Of a DNA stretch of 22,043 nt, positions 8,494 to 17,078 are shown piece by piece. The stretch is from an uncultured Candidatus Competibacteraceae bacterium. GTDB taxonomy: Bacteria > Pseudomonadota > Gammaproteobacteria > Competibacterales > Competibacteraceae. The stretch's first letter is position 1, and every line of letters starts with the position of its first letter. The position numbers were made by a program, and so were the translations under genes. The notes under the pieces are model-generated. The model was not told where the DNA came from and did not search any database. It saw only the letters and a list, made by a program, of their open reading frames with translations. The stretch is from NCBI GenBank assembly GCA_937960715.1, contig CALGOO010000263.1, forward strand, positions 1 through 22,043. Reading direction: 5' to 3'.

Positions 8494-10011
8494 ATGTCTC
8501 CCTGTTCCATCCATCACTCGCGGCTGTTCGACCTGCTTCGCCGGGATTTTCCGGGCCTCGACACCCGTTATCGTCTCGCCGACAGTCGGATGACCCGTCG
8601 TCATTATCTCGATTCCGCCGCCTCGACCCTGGCCCTGGGCCGCGCCCGCGCCGTCGCGGACGAACTGTTGCATCACTACGCCAATACCCACAGTACATTA
8701 CATTTTTCCGCGCGTGTTGCCAGCCATGCCTACGCTTGGGCGCATGGACAGGTGTTGCGATTCGTTCGGGCCGACCCAGACCGCCACACCGTTTTTTTCG
8801 CGGGCAGCGGCTGCACCGCTCCCCTCAACCGACTGGCGCGGACCCTGGCGGCGCGGCGGCCCGATCGGCCCGTGGTGCTGGCGTCGCTGATGGAGCATCA
8901 CGCCAACGACCTGCCGCATCGCAAACATGCCGGCAAGGTTGTGTCCATCCCACTGACCGGCGAAGGGCAGGCCCTGGGCGCGGTCGATTCGGCGGCGCTG
9001 GAACGGTTGCTGGAACGACATCGCGGCCAGGTCAACTACGTCGCGGTGACAGCGGCCAGCAACGTCACCGGCATCGTCAACCCGGTTCACGATATCGCGA
9101 CTCTGGCTCACGCGCACGGCGCCTGGGTGGTGGTGGACGCTTCGCAGTATCTCGCCCATGCGCCGTTGCCGATCAGCGATACGGGGTCGGTGGAGCGGGA
9201 ACTGGATGCCGTGGTGTTTTCCGGTCACAAGTTGTACGCGCCAGGATCGCCGGGTGGGGCCATCGTGCGGCGGACGCTGCTGGAGGGGTGCGAGCCGGAC
9301 GAGGTGGGCGGCGGCATGGTGGAGGAGGTGCGTCTGAGCAATTATCAGGTGACCGCACGCTTTCCCGACCGGGAGGAAGCCGGCACGCCCAACCTGCTCG
9401 GCGCGGTACAGCTCGGCGCGGTGCTGAACGCGCTGCAACGAGTCGGCATGGAGCGGATTCACGCCGCCGAGCAACGGCTGTTGCGGCGCTTGCTGGCCGA
9501 ACTGGCGGCCGTACCCGGCGCGCGGATTTACGGTGACCTCGAGTTTGAACGCACGCCGCGCCTCGGTACGGTCGCCTTCAAGCTCGATGGACTGGACCAT
9601 GGCCTGGTCGCCGCCGTGCTGAACGATTACCACAACGTCGCGGTTCGCAACGGCTGTTTCTGCGCCCACCCCTATGTCCGCGAGTTGTTGAGGCCGGAAT
9701 TGTGGGCATTGGACCTCGACCCCGACGCCGAGGACGCGGCGACCCTGCTCAAGCCCTGGCAGGGCATGGTGCGGGCCAGCCTGGGGTTGTACACCACGGA
9801 CGAGGATATCGAGGCGTTGCTGGCCGGCATCCGTGATCTGCTGGCGCGGCCCGACGATTACCGCGCCCGGTACGTTGCCGACGCCGACGGTGACTTCCAC
9901 CATCGGACTTTCCAGGTTCCCGCCGAAGCGTTGTTCGACCCCGAGAGGGTGCTCGACCGGGCGCTGACGCGGTTGAACGCGGCGGACGCCGCATCATGGA
10001 AGCTAGCCTGA
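8494..10011 (+). CDS. class V aminotransferase, SufS-like cysteine desulfurase family
   Basis: This 505-residue PLP enzyme has the fold-type I features of SufS/CsdA-like cysteine desulfurases: MEHHAN (His135-136, cofactor stacking), VDASQ (Asp215, Gln218), the PLP Schiff-base lysine K246 in FSGHKLYAP, and the active-site loop NGCFCAHP, where Cys390 aligns with the SufS catalytic cysteine and Cys388 is an extra nearby cysteine. It is about 100 residues longer than SufS. The additions are an N-terminal lead of about 30 residues, an insertion around 395-420, and a C-terminal extension of about 50 residues after the normal end. No suf or isc genes are adjacent, so it may feed a different sulfur pathway or act on another substrate; that is inference. 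The ATG has a GGAG about 9 bases upstream. The fold is certain, the exact reaction is not. Confidence 0.85.
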   Translation: MSPCSIHHSRLFDLLRRDFPGLDTRYRLADSRMTRRHYLDSAASTLALGRARAVADELLHHYANTHSTLHFSARVASHAYAWAHGQVLRFVRADPDRHTVFFAGSGCTAPLNRLARTLAARRPDRPVVLASLMEHHANDLPHRKHAGKVVSIPLTGEGQALGAVDSAALERLLERHRGQVNYVAVTAASNVTGIVNPVHDIATLAHAHGAWVVVDASQYLAHAPLPISDTGSVERELDAVVFSGHKLYAPGSPGGAIVRRTLLEGCEPDEVGGGMVEEVRLSNYQVTARFPDREEAGTPNLLGAVQLGAVLNALQRVGMERIHAAEQRLLRRLLAELAAVPGARIYGDLEFERTPRLGTVAFKLDGLDHGLVAAVLNDYHNVAVRNGCFCAHPYVRELLRPELWALDLDPDAEDAATLLKPWQGMVRASLGLYTTDEDIEALLAGIRDLLARPDDYRARYVADADGDFHHRTFQVPAEALFDPERVLDRALTRLNAADAASWKLA

Positions 10012-10072
10012 GCCTCAACCTTACTGGTCCTCCCAAAATCAGCCGCTGCTTTTCATACCGGTCCCAGGCCAG

Positions 10073-10101
10073 TTGATTTGACCCCGGTCGCGGTCTATGA
10101 T
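10073..10101 (+). promoter_or_regulatory. sigma70-like promoter of kup
   Basis: TTGATT (10073-10078), a 17-base spacer and TATGAT (10096-10101) form a good sigma70 promoter (4 of 6 and 5 of 6). The predicted start is near 10108, giving a leader of about 78 bases before kup. The -10 element is covered by a perfect inverted repeat. Confidence 0.55.
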
Positions 10102-10113
10102 GCACTGCATCAT
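10097..10113. promoter_or_regulatory. perfect inverted repeat over the kup -10 and start site (candidate operator)
   Basis: ATGATGCA (10097-10104) and TGCATCAT (10106-10113) are perfect inverted 8-base arms around a single central C. The site overlaps the -10 box and the predicted transcription start, the position expected for a repressor operator. The cognate regulator is not identifiable from the window. Downstream in the leader, GTTCCG (10119-10124) and CGGAAC (10135-10140) could form a small hairpin. Confidence 0.45.
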
Positions 10114-10185
10114 CGCTCGTTCCGGCGATGGACGCGGAACCGGCCGAAACGCGCACAACAACAATAAATTCGGGAGGATAGCGTC

Positions 10186-12060
10186 ATGTCCACTCACGAA
10201 AACAAAAGCCGCTCGTCGGCATTGATCGTCGGAGCGATTGGAGTTGTCTTCGGCGACATCGGCACCAGTCCCCTTTACGCGCTCAAGGAAACCTTCGCCG
10301 GGCACCACCCCATCGCGGTGGCGCCGGAGAGCATTCTCGGCGTCTTGTCGCTGATCTTCTGGACCATCATGGCGCTGGTCACGCTCAAGTACGTCGCCAT
10401 CATCATGCGCGCCGACAATCGCGGCGAAGGCGGCAGTCTGGCCCTGCTCGCCCGCGTCACGGAACTGACCAAGGATTCGCGCGCCACCTGGTTCGTGACC
10501 ATGCTCGGCATCTTCGCCGCCGCGCTGTTCTACGGCGACAGCATGATCACGCCGGCTATCTCGGTGCTCAGCGCGGTCGAGGGCCTGAACGTGGTCGCGC
10601 CGGGGCTGAAGGACTACATCGTGCCGATAGCCGCCATTGTCCTGACCTTCCTGTTCGCGATCCAAAAGCACGGCACCGGCGCGGTCGGCCGCTTCTTCGG
10701 CCCGATCATGTGCGCCTGGTTCGGCGTGCTGGCGGTGCTCGGCGTGATCAGCATCCTGGACGCGCCAGCCGTGCTGGCGGCGCTCAACCCCGTCCATGCG
10801 GTCGAGTTTCTGTTCCGCCATCCCTGGGAAAGCTTCCTCGCGCTGGGCGCGATCGTCCTGTCGGTGACCGGCGGCGAGGCGTTGTACACCGACATGGGCC
10901 ATTTCGGCAAATTCCCGATTCGCGTTTCCTGGTTCGGTTTCGTGTTGCCGGCGCTGGTCCTGAACTACTACGGGCAAGGCGCCTTGCTGCTCAATAACCC
11001 CGAGGCGATCCAGAATCCCTTCTACCTGCTGGCGCCCGGCTGGGCGCTGATCCCGATGGTGCTGCTGGCCACGGCGGCGACGGTGATCGCCTCGCAGGCG
11101 GTGATTTCGGGCGCGTTCTCGGTCGCCCGGCAGGCGGTGCAACTCGGCTACCTGCCCCGAATGCGGATCATCCACACCTCCCACATGGAAGCCGGCCAAA
11201 TTTACGTGCCGTTCACCAATTGGACGCTTTATCTGGCGGTCATGGCGCTGGTGCTGCACTTCCAGACCTCCAGCAATCTGGCGGCGGCCTACGGCATCGC
11301 GGTGACGGGAACGATGATGATCGACACCATCCTGGTGGCGTTCGTCGCGATTCTCGCCTGGCGCTGGTATCCGTGGCTGGCCTTGCCTCTGCTTGGGGCT
11401 TTGTTGCTGATCGACATCGCTTTCTTCTCCGCCAACGCCATCAAGCTCTTCCAAGGGGGCTGGTTTCCCGTCGTCATCGCCATTGCTTCCTTCACCACGC
11501 TGACCACCTGGCGGCGAGGCCGGCATCTTTTGTTTCAGGAGATGGGCAACCTGACCATGCCTCTCGTCCAGTTCATTCGTTCCATCGAAAACGCGGCGTT
11601 GAAGCGGGTCGGCAGCACCGCCGTCTATCTGACCAGCCGGCCCGAGGGCGCGCCCTCGGGGCTGTTGCACAACATCAAGCACAACGAAGTGCTGCACGCC
11701 CGCAACATCCTGGTCACCGTCCAAACCGCCGAAGTACCGTATGTCACGGCCGCCGACCGGATCGAGGTCATCGATCTCGGCCACACCTTCTATCGGGTGT
11801 TCGTGCGCTACGGTTTCATGGAGCAGCCGAACCTGCCCGAGGCGCTGGAGGGATGCGCGCAAAAGGGTCTTGAAATCGACCTCGACAAAACCTCGTTCTT
11901 CGTCAGCCGCGAGGTCGTGGTGCCCAAGATGACGCCGCCGATGATGCTGTGGCGCGAGCTTTACTTCATCTGGATGCTGCGCAACGCCCAGAGCGCCACC
12001 GATTTCTTCCGCATTCCCGCCAACCGCGTCGTCGAGCTGGGTACCCTGGTCGAGATCTGA
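10186..12060 (+). CDS. kup: Kup potassium uptake protein
   Basis: This 624-residue inner-membrane potassium transporter of the Kup/HAK/KT family is thought to work by K+/H+ symport. It has the family hallmark GDIGTSPLYALKETF (23-37) in the first membrane helix and NRGEGG (78-83) after the second. About twelve hydrophobic segments fill roughly residues 12-460, followed by a cytoplasmic C-terminal domain ending RVVELGTLVEI, typical of the family. The length matches E. coli Kup (622). The ATG is preceded by GGGAGG at good spacing. It appears to be transcribed alone from the promoter at 10073-10101 and ends 10 bases from the convergent adaptor gene. Its neighbours say nothing about potassium physiology. 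Confidence 0.96.
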   Translation: MSTHENKSRSSALIVGAIGVVFGDIGTSPLYALKETFAGHHPIAVAPESILGVLSLIFWTIMALVTLKYVAIIMRADNRGEGGSLALLARVTELTKDSRATWFVTMLGIFAAALFYGDSMITPAISVLSAVEGLNVVAPGLKDYIVPIAAIVLTFLFAIQKHGTGAVGRFFGPIMCAWFGVLAVLGVISILDAPAVLAALNPVHAVEFLFRHPWESFLALGAIVLSVTGGEALYTDMGHFGKFPIRVSWFGFVLPALVLNYYGQGALLLNNPEAIQNPFYLLAPGWALIPMVLLATAATVIASQAVISGAFSVARQAVQLGYLPRMRIIHTSHMEAGQIYVPFTNWTLYLAVMALVLHFQTSSNLAAAYGIAVTGTMMIDTILVAFVAILAWRWYPWLALPLLGALLLIDIAFFSANAIKLFQGGWFPVVIAIASFTTLTTWRRGRHLLFQEMGNLTMPLVQFIRSIENAALKRVGSTAVYLTSRPEGAPSGLLHNIKHNEVLHARNILVTVQTAEVPYVTAADRIEVIDLGHTFYRVFVRYGFMEQPNLPEALEGCAQKGLEIDLDKTSFFVSREVVVPKMTPPMMLWRELYFIWMLRNAQSATDFFRIPANRVVELGTLVEI

Positions 12061-12070
12061 ACTGGCGAAT

Positions 12071-13276
12071 CTACTGCTCGGCCCGAATCCGCACGGCGAC
12101 GCCTTCTTGCAAGGCGTCGTCGGGATGGGTGATCACCCGTTCCCCCTCGCTCAGGCCGGAACGAATTTCCACGGTTAATCCGCCGCGCTGACCGATCTCC
12201 ACCACGCGACGGCGGGCCTGGCCGTTCTCGATCACGAACACGGCCCAGCCCTCGCCCTGGCGGAACAGCGCGCTGGCGGGGATTTGCAACACCCGCTCGC
12301 CCCGCCAGACGATGAAGCTCGCTTCCACCCGATACCCATCGCCCAGGCGCGACCATGCCTCGACCGGCGAGCGCAGGTCGGCGACGACCCAGACCCGTTG
12401 CTCCTCCACGCCCAGCGCCGACAGCTTGGTGAACCCCACCGGCTCCACGGTCCGGGTCACCCCATCCAGCGGCTGTTCGCCCCCCCAGCGCTCCAACACC
12501 ACCGGTGTGCCGGGCCGGATGCGCACCGCATCGGCGGACAGCACGTCCACCGCGATTTCCAGGGCGCGGGGATCGCCGACTTCCAGCAATGGCGTCCCCG
12601 CCTCCACCACCCCCTCGCTCTGGCGCTGGCAGGCGAGCACCTGGCCGTCCACCGGCGCGCGGACGACGACGGTTTCCCGCGCAATGTCGCCTGGTTGCGC
12701 CGCCGAAGGGCGCAGCGCGGTCTTGGCCGCCGCCATCTCGTGCCGCGCCACTTCCACGGCGGACTGGGCGGATCGCAGTTGGGCCTCGGTCTGGCGGGCG
12801 CGGGATTGGGCGCGGTCGCGCTCGGCTTCGGTGACCACGCACCGCTGCTTGCACAGCGCCGCGATGCGCTCGAATTCCAGCTTGGCGTAATCGGCCTCCG
12901 CCCGCGCGGCGGTCGCGGTTTCCCGGGCGGCTTGCAGGGAGGCCTCGCTGGCGGCCACCCGCGCCTCGGCCTGGGCGCGCCGACGCGGATCAAGCACTTC
13001 CGGGGGCAGCGGGTCAATCGTCGCCAATGGCTGACCTTGCCGGATGCCGTCGCCGATTTTCCAATCGATCCGATGCAGGTAGCCGGCCACCGGCGCCGAC
13101 AGAACGTAACGGTCGATGAGCCGGGTCTTGCCTTCGGCTTCGACCGTCACCCGCAGCGGCCGGTGGGCGACGGTCGCCGCTTCCACCCACAACGGTTGGG
13201 GCCAGAAGCCGTAGCCCAGCGCGGCCATGATCAGCAATACCAGCACAATCAATCCAAAACGTCGGCGCACGGTCAT
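12071..13276 (-). CDS. HlyD/MacA-type periplasmic adaptor subunit of an ABC exporter
   Basis: This 401-residue membrane-fusion/adaptor protein has an N-terminal membrane anchor (about 7-25) and a first lipoyl half followed by a long Ala/Glu/Arg-rich helical hairpin (about 98-195) that would form the periplasmic coiled coil. The second lipoyl half (ETVVVRAPVDGQVL near 205-218) and a beta-barrel/membrane-proximal part (about 235-400) follow. It is the last gene of a three-gene operon, starting 3 bases after the FtsX permease stop. By family knowledge it bridges the inner-membrane pump toward the outer membrane. The substrate cannot be read from sequence; lipids, peptides or drugs are all possible. 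Confidence 0.9.
   Translation of the reverse strand: MTVRRRFGLIVLVLLIMAALGYGFWPQPLWVEAATVAHRPLRVTVEAEGKTRLIDRYVLSAPVAGYLHRIDWKIGDGIRQGQPLATIDPLPPEVLDPRRRAQAEARVAASEASLQAARETATAARAEADYAKLEFERIAALCKQRCVVTEAERDRAQSRARQTEAQLRSAQSAVEVARHEMAAAKTALRPSAAQPGDIARETVVVRAPVDGQVLACQRQSEGVVEAGTPLLEVGDPRALEIAVDVLSADAVRIRPGTPVVLERWGGEQPLDGVTRTVEPVGFTKLSALGVEEQRVWVVADLRSPVEAWSRLGDGYRVEASFIVWRGERVLQIPASALFRQGEGWAVFVIENGQARRRVVEIGQRGGLTVEIRSGLSEGERVITHPDDALQEGVAVRIRAEQ
12094..12122. terminator. strong hairpin at the convergent kup/adaptor ends
   Basis: A 9-base perfect stem (CGACGCCTT 12097-12105 with AAGGCGTCG 12111-12119) around a 5-base loop extends by three more pairs, one of them G-U, to 12094-12122. It lies 34-62 bases after the kup stop and inside the 3' end of the convergent adaptor gene. 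There is no U tract, so it could be a weak or Rho-assisted terminator for kup, or just codon-constrained sequence. Confidence 0.3.
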
Positions 13277-13279
13277 GGT

Positions 13280-15643
13280 TCAGTCCCGAGTCTTGAGGAC
13301 GGCGATCAAGTCCAGTCGATCCAGCTTGCGCCGCACCAGCCAGCCCGACAACAGCGCCGAGGCCAGCACCACCGTGGCCGCGAAGGCGTAGGTGGACGGG
13401 TGAATGATCAGCGGAATGCGGTACAGCTCCGACCGGGCGCCATCGACGAACAGGGTGCAAATGCCCCGGCCGACGACGAAGCCGAGCGGGATGGCGATCA
13501 GCGTCAACAAGCCGAGTTCGCCCAGCAGGATGTAGCTGATTTCGGCTCGGGTGAATCCCAGCACCCGCAGGCTGGCCAGTTCCCGGCCGCGCTCGGTCAG
13601 GGCGATGCGGGCGCTGTTGTAGATGATTCCGAAGGCGATGACGACCGCGAACACGGTGGCGATGAAGGTGAAAAACAGCATGGTCTGTTCCATGGTGCGG
13701 TGAAAGTTGCGGATTTCCTGTTCGCGGATCGCGGTGCCGGCGATGCGGGGAATGTCGCCCAGGCGGCGGTAAAGTTCGGACCGCTCCCGGTCATCGACCG
13801 CCAGATAGGCGCCGGAGAGGGCAGGCCCTTCCCGTAGCAGCCGGTTGAGGCCGGCCAAGTCCATGTAGCCGGCCACGCCGAGGTATTCCTTGACCAGCCC
13901 CACCACCGGCACCTCCCGTACCGGCCGGCTGCCTTCCAGAACTTCGACGATCAGCCGGTCGCCGGTCTTGACGCCCAGCAATTCGCCGAGGTAATCGGTC
14001 AACAGCACGCCCTCCGATGGGAGGTTGAGCAAGCGCAAATCGGCGTCCAGCAGGCGCTGCAAATCGCCGCCGGGGGGAACGCCCTTGAGCGTGGTACGGT
14101 GGGAATGCTGCTGGAAGCGCAACCGGATTGGCACGGCCCGGTAAACCTCGACCCGCTCCACGCCCGGCAGATTTTGCAGGGAGCCGATGGCCTTCCAGGA
14201 GGTGGGTTCCACGAAGGTGACCGCCAGGTCTTCCCGCTGCGAGAGCTTGTAATGCACCTCGACCATGTGGGTGATGGTGGCTTCCTGAAACCGACCCGCC
14301 ATGGTGATGCCGCAGGCCAGCGCGATGCCCAACACCGTCAACAGGGATTTCAGCGGTCGGCGCTCGATGTGACGCAGGATCATTCGATTGGGTTGCGACA
14401 GCAACCGTTGCAAGCCGAGTCGCTCCACCACGGTGGCGCGGTAGCGGGCCGGCGGTTCTGGCCGCATCGCCTCGGCGGGCCGCAGGGCGAAGGCGGCGCG
14501 CAGGGCGAAGGCGGTCCCGGCCATCGCGCCGCCGAGGTTGAGCAGCATCGCGCCGAACACCAGTTGAAAGGTCAAGCGGTAGTCCAGGAATGGAAAGCGG
14601 AAAAACGTCGTGTACAGTTCGGCCAGGCGCCGACCCAGCCAAGCCCCGCCGCCGACTCCGACGAGCACCCCGACCAGGACGATGATCAGCACCAGCTTCA
14701 AATAATGCAGGGCAATCGCGCCATTGCCGTAGCCGAACGCCTTGAGCGTGCCGATCTGTTCGCGCTGCATCCCAATGAGCCGATTCATCACCACGTTCAA
14801 CAAAAACACCGCCACTCCCAGGAACAGGACCGGGAACAGCGTCGCCGACAGGGTGATGTTGCGAAATTCCTCGGACAGGAACCGGTGCGACGGCTGATCC
14901 TCCCGGTCGTGCGCGCCTAACCCGCCGTAGGGCGTCAACAGCCGGTCCAGTTCGTCGATCACGTCCGGCGCGGCGCGGGGGTTGGTCAGGCCCACGACCA
15001 CGTCGTTGAACGCCCCTTCCATGCCGTAGGCGATGCCCAGCGCCCGGCGCCCCATCCACAGCACGCCGTAGCGTTGATAGTCGGGGAACATCGAGCCGGG
15101 GCGCAACTGGTGGATGTACTCCGGCGACAGCGCGGTGCCGACCAGGGTCAATGTCTGGCGGCGGCCGTTGATCACGACCCGCAATTTAGCGCCGGGCGTC
15201 AGCCGGTGGGCCTCGGCGAACGCCTCGCTGACGATGGCCTCGTCGTCACGGTCGGCCGCCGGCAGGCGCCCCTGCCGCAGGTAGAGGCGGTTCAACCGAG
15301 ATTCGCGGTTATCAGGTATGGAGATCAAGCGCCCGGTGATCGGCTCCGCGAATCCGGCCACGTCCAGATGAACGTCGGCAACCACGCGGGTTTCGACCTC
15401 GGCGACGCCGGGAAGGGCCGCGATCCGTTCCCGCAGCGATTCCGGCGCGCGCTTCAGGGCCGCGAACACGTCGGCGAAACGGTATTCCTGGTAGTAGCGA
15501 GCGCGGGTCTGGCCCAGCGCGTCCAGAGTGGCGCCGAACATGACGTGGATGGCGACGCCGCACACGATCACCAGCATGATGGCGGCGGCCTGGCCCTTCA
15601 GTTGCCAGAGTTCGCGCCAGAGTTTGCGATCCAGGGCGGTCAT
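13280..15643 (-). CDS. FtsX/MacB-type ABC exporter permease with duplicated domain
   Basis: This 787-residue inner-membrane permease is built from two copies of the one-plus-three helix FtsX arrangement. Hydrophobic segments fall at about 18-38, 266-286, 316-336 and 358-385, then again at 430-450, 653-676, 704-724 and 750-770. Large extracytoplasmic domains (about 40-260 and 455-650) lie after the first helix of each half. Such permeases act by mechanotransmission, extracting or moving envelope substrates under ATPase control. It starts 12 bases after the ATPase stop and ends 3 bases before the adaptor start, so one operon is clear. A small in-frame tandem duplication (AFALR repeated at about 379-387) corresponds to an 18-base repeat period in the DNA. 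The substrate is unknown. Confidence 0.92.
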   Translation of the reverse strand: MTALDRKLWRELWQLKGQAAAIMLVIVCGVAIHVMFGATLDALGQTRARYYQEYRFADVFAALKRAPESLRERIAALPGVAEVETRVVADVHLDVAGFAEPITGRLISIPDNRESRLNRLYLRQGRLPAADRDDEAIVSEAFAEAHRLTPGAKLRVVINGRRQTLTLVGTALSPEYIHQLRPGSMFPDYQRYGVLWMGRRALGIAYGMEGAFNDVVVGLTNPRAAPDVIDELDRLLTPYGGLGAHDREDQPSHRFLSEEFRNITLSATLFPVLFLGVAVFLLNVVMNRLIGMQREQIGTLKAFGYGNGAIALHYLKLVLIIVLVGVLVGVGGGAWLGRRLAELYTTFFRFPFLDYRLTFQLVFGAMLLNLGGAMAGTAFALRAAFALRPAEAMRPEPPARYRATVVERLGLQRLLSQPNRMILRHIERRPLKSLLTVLGIALACGITMAGRFQEATITHMVEVHYKLSQREDLAVTFVEPTSWKAIGSLQNLPGVERVEVYRAVPIRLRFQQHSHRTTLKGVPPGGDLQRLLDADLRLLNLPSEGVLLTDYLGELLGVKTGDRLIVEVLEGSRPVREVPVVGLVKEYLGVAGYMDLAGLNRLLREGPALSGAYLAVDDRERSELYRRLGDIPRIAGTAIREQEIRNFHRTMEQTMLFFTFIATVFAVVIAFGIIYNSARIALTERGRELASLRVLGFTRAEISYILLGELGLLTLIAIPLGFVVGRGICTLFVDGARSELYRIPLIIHPSTYAFAATVVLASALLSGWLVRRKLDRLDLIAVLKTRD
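14481..14514. repeat. 18-base-period tandem duplication inside the permease gene
   Basis: The 16-base string CGCAGGGCGAAGGCGG occurs at 14481-14496 and again at 14499-14514, a period of 18 bases. It preserves frame and doubles a short Ala-Phe-Ala-Leu-Arg segment at the cytoplasmic end of the fourth membrane helix. Confidence 0.7.
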
Positions 15644-15655
15644 GGCGTTGCCGGC

Positions 15656-16372
<717 letters not shown>

Positions 16373-16423
16373 GGGCGCGTATCGCTCCGCAAGGCGCGTT
16401 GCTTCTTTAACTTGCTGTGCATT

Positions 16424-16762
16424 TTATGCTTCCCGGCTTCCGAATTCCGCTCGCAAGTTCCGCAGTTCCGCGTCGATGTCCGCCTCGCTCCGACCTAGCC
16501 CCTTGAGGATGGTTGCGTAGTTGCCTTGGACTATGCGCAGATGGGGATGCTCGTACCCCGTGCGGCGGGTGAAGTCGAGAACGATACCCAGCGCCCGACG
16601 CATGAGGGGCTCGGCCTCGGTCAGCCGGTTGGTGTCCTTGAGCAACAGGGCCAGACTGTTAAGGGCGCAAGCCACGTTAGGATGATCGGATCCAAAGCTT
16701 TGCTCATTGATAGTAAGCGCGCGGCGCATGAACGATTCGATGTTCGGGTCTTGCGCGAGAAT
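16424..16762 (-). pseudogene. C-terminal remnant of a TPR (kinesin light chain-like) repeat protein
   Basis: The frame encodes about 112 residues with two TPR units of the type found in NB-ARC/TPR proteins: SFMRRALTINEQSFG, then SDHPNVACALNSLALLLKD, then EAEPLMRRALGI, ending with a capping segment HPHLRIVQGNYATILKGLGRSEADI and a natural stop. It has no start or ribosome binding site of its own. Upstream it is joined in frame to an MFS fragment at about 16762, so it looks like the tail left by a deletion or recombination. A translated MFS-TPR fusion is conceivable but would lack most membrane helices. Confidence 0.6.
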
Positions 16763-17021
16763 CGCCGCCACGCCCGTCGGCAGGGCCTTGGCTTCCCGCA
16801 GATAAATCACCGCCCAGCTGCTGAAGGCGCCCTCGGCGAAGGCGTACAGCACGGCGATGGCGGCGAAGGTCCAGGGCGCCGTACTGGGCGTCGGTGAAAC
16901 CGTGCATCTGTTTCAACACGATGCTGCTGGCGGGGAAGCTGACCAGCGTCAAGCCTTGCGGAAAGGCAATGAGATACACTGCCAGCAGCGCCGACGTGTT
17001 GATTTCAGTCTGCTTCAGCAT
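16763..17021 (-). pseudogene. broken MFS transporter (two fragments with internal deletion and frameshift)
   Basis: The ATG at 17021 has a good AGGAG seven bases upstream, and the first roughly 48 codons read like the start of an MFS permease (LLAVYLIAFPQGLTLVSFPA, then QMHGFTDAQYGAL). Near 16870-16880 the MFS-like sequence jumps to another frame and continues as TFAAIAVLYAFAEGAFSSWAVIYLREAKALP, which resembles a central MFS helix. The helices expected between are missing, and at about 16762 the frame runs into TPR sequence. The original frame meanwhile degenerates into Arg-rich sequence. It starts 58 bases after ada and may once have been in the same operon. Confidence 0.65.
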
Positions 17022-17078
17022 ATCAATGCTCCTGTTGAAGGAGGCCGGGATCGGTGCAGGGTTCGGCCTGCTCGAAGA

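Noticed and set aside
10119..10140. GTTCCG/CGGAAC hairpin in the kup leader, considered as a riboswitch
   Set aside because: A single 6-base stem with a 10-base loop does not match any riboswitch class I know.
10039..11862. A 607-codon minus-strand open frame
   Set aside because: Antisense to kup; Asp/Arg/Gln/His-rich low-complexity translation without domains.
12284..13837. A 517-codon plus-strand open frame
   Set aside because: Antisense to the adaptor and permease genes and spans their junction; no domain recognised.
17022..17078. Small hairpin (GCAGG/CCTGC) between ada and the MFS remnant
   Set aside because: Five base pairs, no U tract; too weak to call a terminator.
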